Source: an uncultured Mycoplasma sp. (GTDB lineage Bacteria > Bacillota_I > Bacilli_A > RF39 > UBA660). From it: a DNA stretch of 6,369 nucleotides. Position numbers and translations under genes: made by a program. Shown piece after piece: positions 5,571 to 6,369 of the stretch; position 1 is the stretch's first letter; every line of letters begins with the position of its first letter. Where the stretch lies: the NCBI GenBank assembly GCA_947388575.1, contig CANDSI010000065.1:1-6369 (forward strand), read 5' to 3'. The notes under the pieces were generated by a model. It searched no databases and had not been told where the DNA came from. It worked only from the letters and a program-made list of their open reading frames with translations.

Positions 5571-6369
5571 TTTTTATCTACTCCTATATTACTTTTATTT
5601 TTTAATATATTCGAATCATATTGATTAGTAAAGGTATTATATCTTAAATTATGTGTTCTTTGAAATTGATTTATGTTTGGCATATTTCTCATATTATAAC
5701 CATTTTCTTTTGAAATCTTATTCATATTTCTATTTGCCTTATAAACATTATGATAATCTAAATTGTTTTTTATTACTTCAGCTTGACCTTCATCTAATAT
5801 TTTTCCTCTATTTAGCATATTTGATATTTTGCCAACTCCTCCCCTTATTGCACGATTACTCAATCCTGTTACTTTAGCGCCTAATGATAATGGTCCCATA
5901 AGCCCTGCTTTAGCAATTCCTAATCCTTGAGAACTGGCATGCCCAAGAGCCATCATTGACTGAATATCCCCCATAGCAGACATTATTCCTGATTGTTGAC
6001 CTAGTAAACCACTTATAATAGTAGGTGTGCTAATGACAAATAGCAATGCTCCTATTACTAGAAATAGTCCTGTTAAATTTCCATTATCTTGAAAAGCGCT
6101 TCCAAACATTGCAAGCATCAAACCTATTCCAATAAATTGAACTGATGTTATTAGGAATAAACTTAAAGTATTTTTGCTCCATATTTCAAATGCTTTTCCA
6201 TTTGAAGTTAAGCTAGTACAACAAAAAGGTCCTATGATTTTATAAAGGGCAATATCCATTACTCTTTTAGCCATTTGAATGGCAACAAAGAATAGAAGAA
6301 AGACTGTGACAATTGCTAAGATTATTAGCATAAAGAAATTTAAAGAATATTTATAAGTTTCTTTAAATA
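5567..6369 (-). CDS. VirB6/TrbL-like conjugation membrane protein, 5' part outside window
   Basis: The frame is open through the right edge. The first ATG in it (6331) lacks a clear ribosome site and is preceded by 12 further sense codons (FKETYKYSLNFF), so the true start is probably beyond the window. Counting from that ATG, membrane helices lie at about 2-19, 56-78 and 88-104, with a weaker hydrophobic stretch at 24-42. A Gly/Ala/Ser-rich stretch follows (ISGLLGQQSGIMSAMGDIQS), then a basic, Asn-rich cytoplasmic tail. The arrangement, and the position before a PrgI gene, fit the TrbL/VirB6 family that forms the membrane pore of the type IV system. The stop TGA overlaps the PrgI ATG. Missing N-terminal helices are expected upstream. 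Confidence 0.82.
   Translation of the reverse strand, partial: FKETYKYSLNFFMLIILAIVTVFLLFFVAIQMAKRVMDIALYKIIGPFCCTSLTSNGKAFEIWSKNTLSLFLITSVQFIGIGLMLAMFGSAFQDNGNLTGLFLVIGALLFVISTPTIISGLLGQQSGIMSAMGDIQSMMALGHASSQGLGIAKAGLMGPLSLGAKVTGLSNRAIRGGVGKISNMLNRGKILDEGQAEVIKNNLDYHNVYKANRNMNKISKENGYNMRNMPNINQFQRTHNLRYNTFTNQYDSNILKNKSNIGVDKK

Noticed and set aside
1..6369. A global code change with ATA read as methionine
   Set aside because: ATA is frequent inside genes where a hydrophobic beta-strand residue fits isoleucine, for example just before Walker A in VirB4, and ATG is still used for other starts. Only initiation seems affected.
1..6369. TGA reassigned to tryptophan (mycoplasma-like code)
   Set aside because: VirB4 and other genes encode Trp within frames read with the standard code (so TGG), and TGA serves as the stop of the VirB6-like gene in a normal ATGA overlap.
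1..6369. tRNA or rRNA genes, CRISPR arrays, insertion sequences, attachment sites or an origin of transfer
   Set aside because: No cloverleaf-like or GC-rich RNA block, no regular repeat-spacer series, no transposase or recombinase frame, and no recognisable nick region were seen.

Overview
The window is very AT-rich. Every supported gene lies on the minus strand, packed tightly with strong AGGAGG-type ribosome binding sites. Together with a Gram-positive type IV secretion gene set, this points to a conjugative element (ICE or conjugative plasmid) of a low-GC Bacillota host, probably clostridial. The species cannot be read from the sequence.

In the direction of transcription (high to low coordinates): a VirB6/TrbL-like membrane protein, open at the right edge (5567-6369); a PrgI/VirB3-like small membrane protein, ATGA-coupled to it (5295-5570); a 133-base control region with an extended -10 promoter, a perfect 10-bp inverted repeat and an intrinsic terminator (5162-5294); three small accessory genes (4802-5161, 4388-4789, 4025-4375), the last two apparent tandem paralogues; the VirB4-like ATPase (1657-4032); a membrane-anchored M23 peptidase (1084-1656); and three more accessory genes (574-1071, 322-555, 1-254), the last running off the left edge. 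VirB6, VirB3 and VirB4 would form the inner-membrane core and motor of the conjugation channel, and the M23 enzyme would open the peptidoglycan for it. The accessory genes have no assignable function.

The main result concerns start codons. VirB4 and PrgI start with ATG and the M23 peptidase with TTG, all behind normal Shine-Dalgarno sites. Each of the six accessory genes instead has a good Shine-Dalgarno site followed, usually 7-8 bases later, by an in-frame ATA and no correctly placed ATG, GTG or TTG. In three of them the ATA sits exactly 12 bases after the previous gene's TAA stop. Two of the frames (322-555 and 4025-4375) have no usable conventional start, and the partial frame at 1-254 has none until about codon 80, so routine annotation drops them; the other three are annotated with shortened N-termini. 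Either AUA is truly used as a start codon for a functionally distinct gene set on this element, or the start codons have been lost in a coordinated way while the frames stayed intact. I think the first reading fits better, but the sequence alone cannot prove it.
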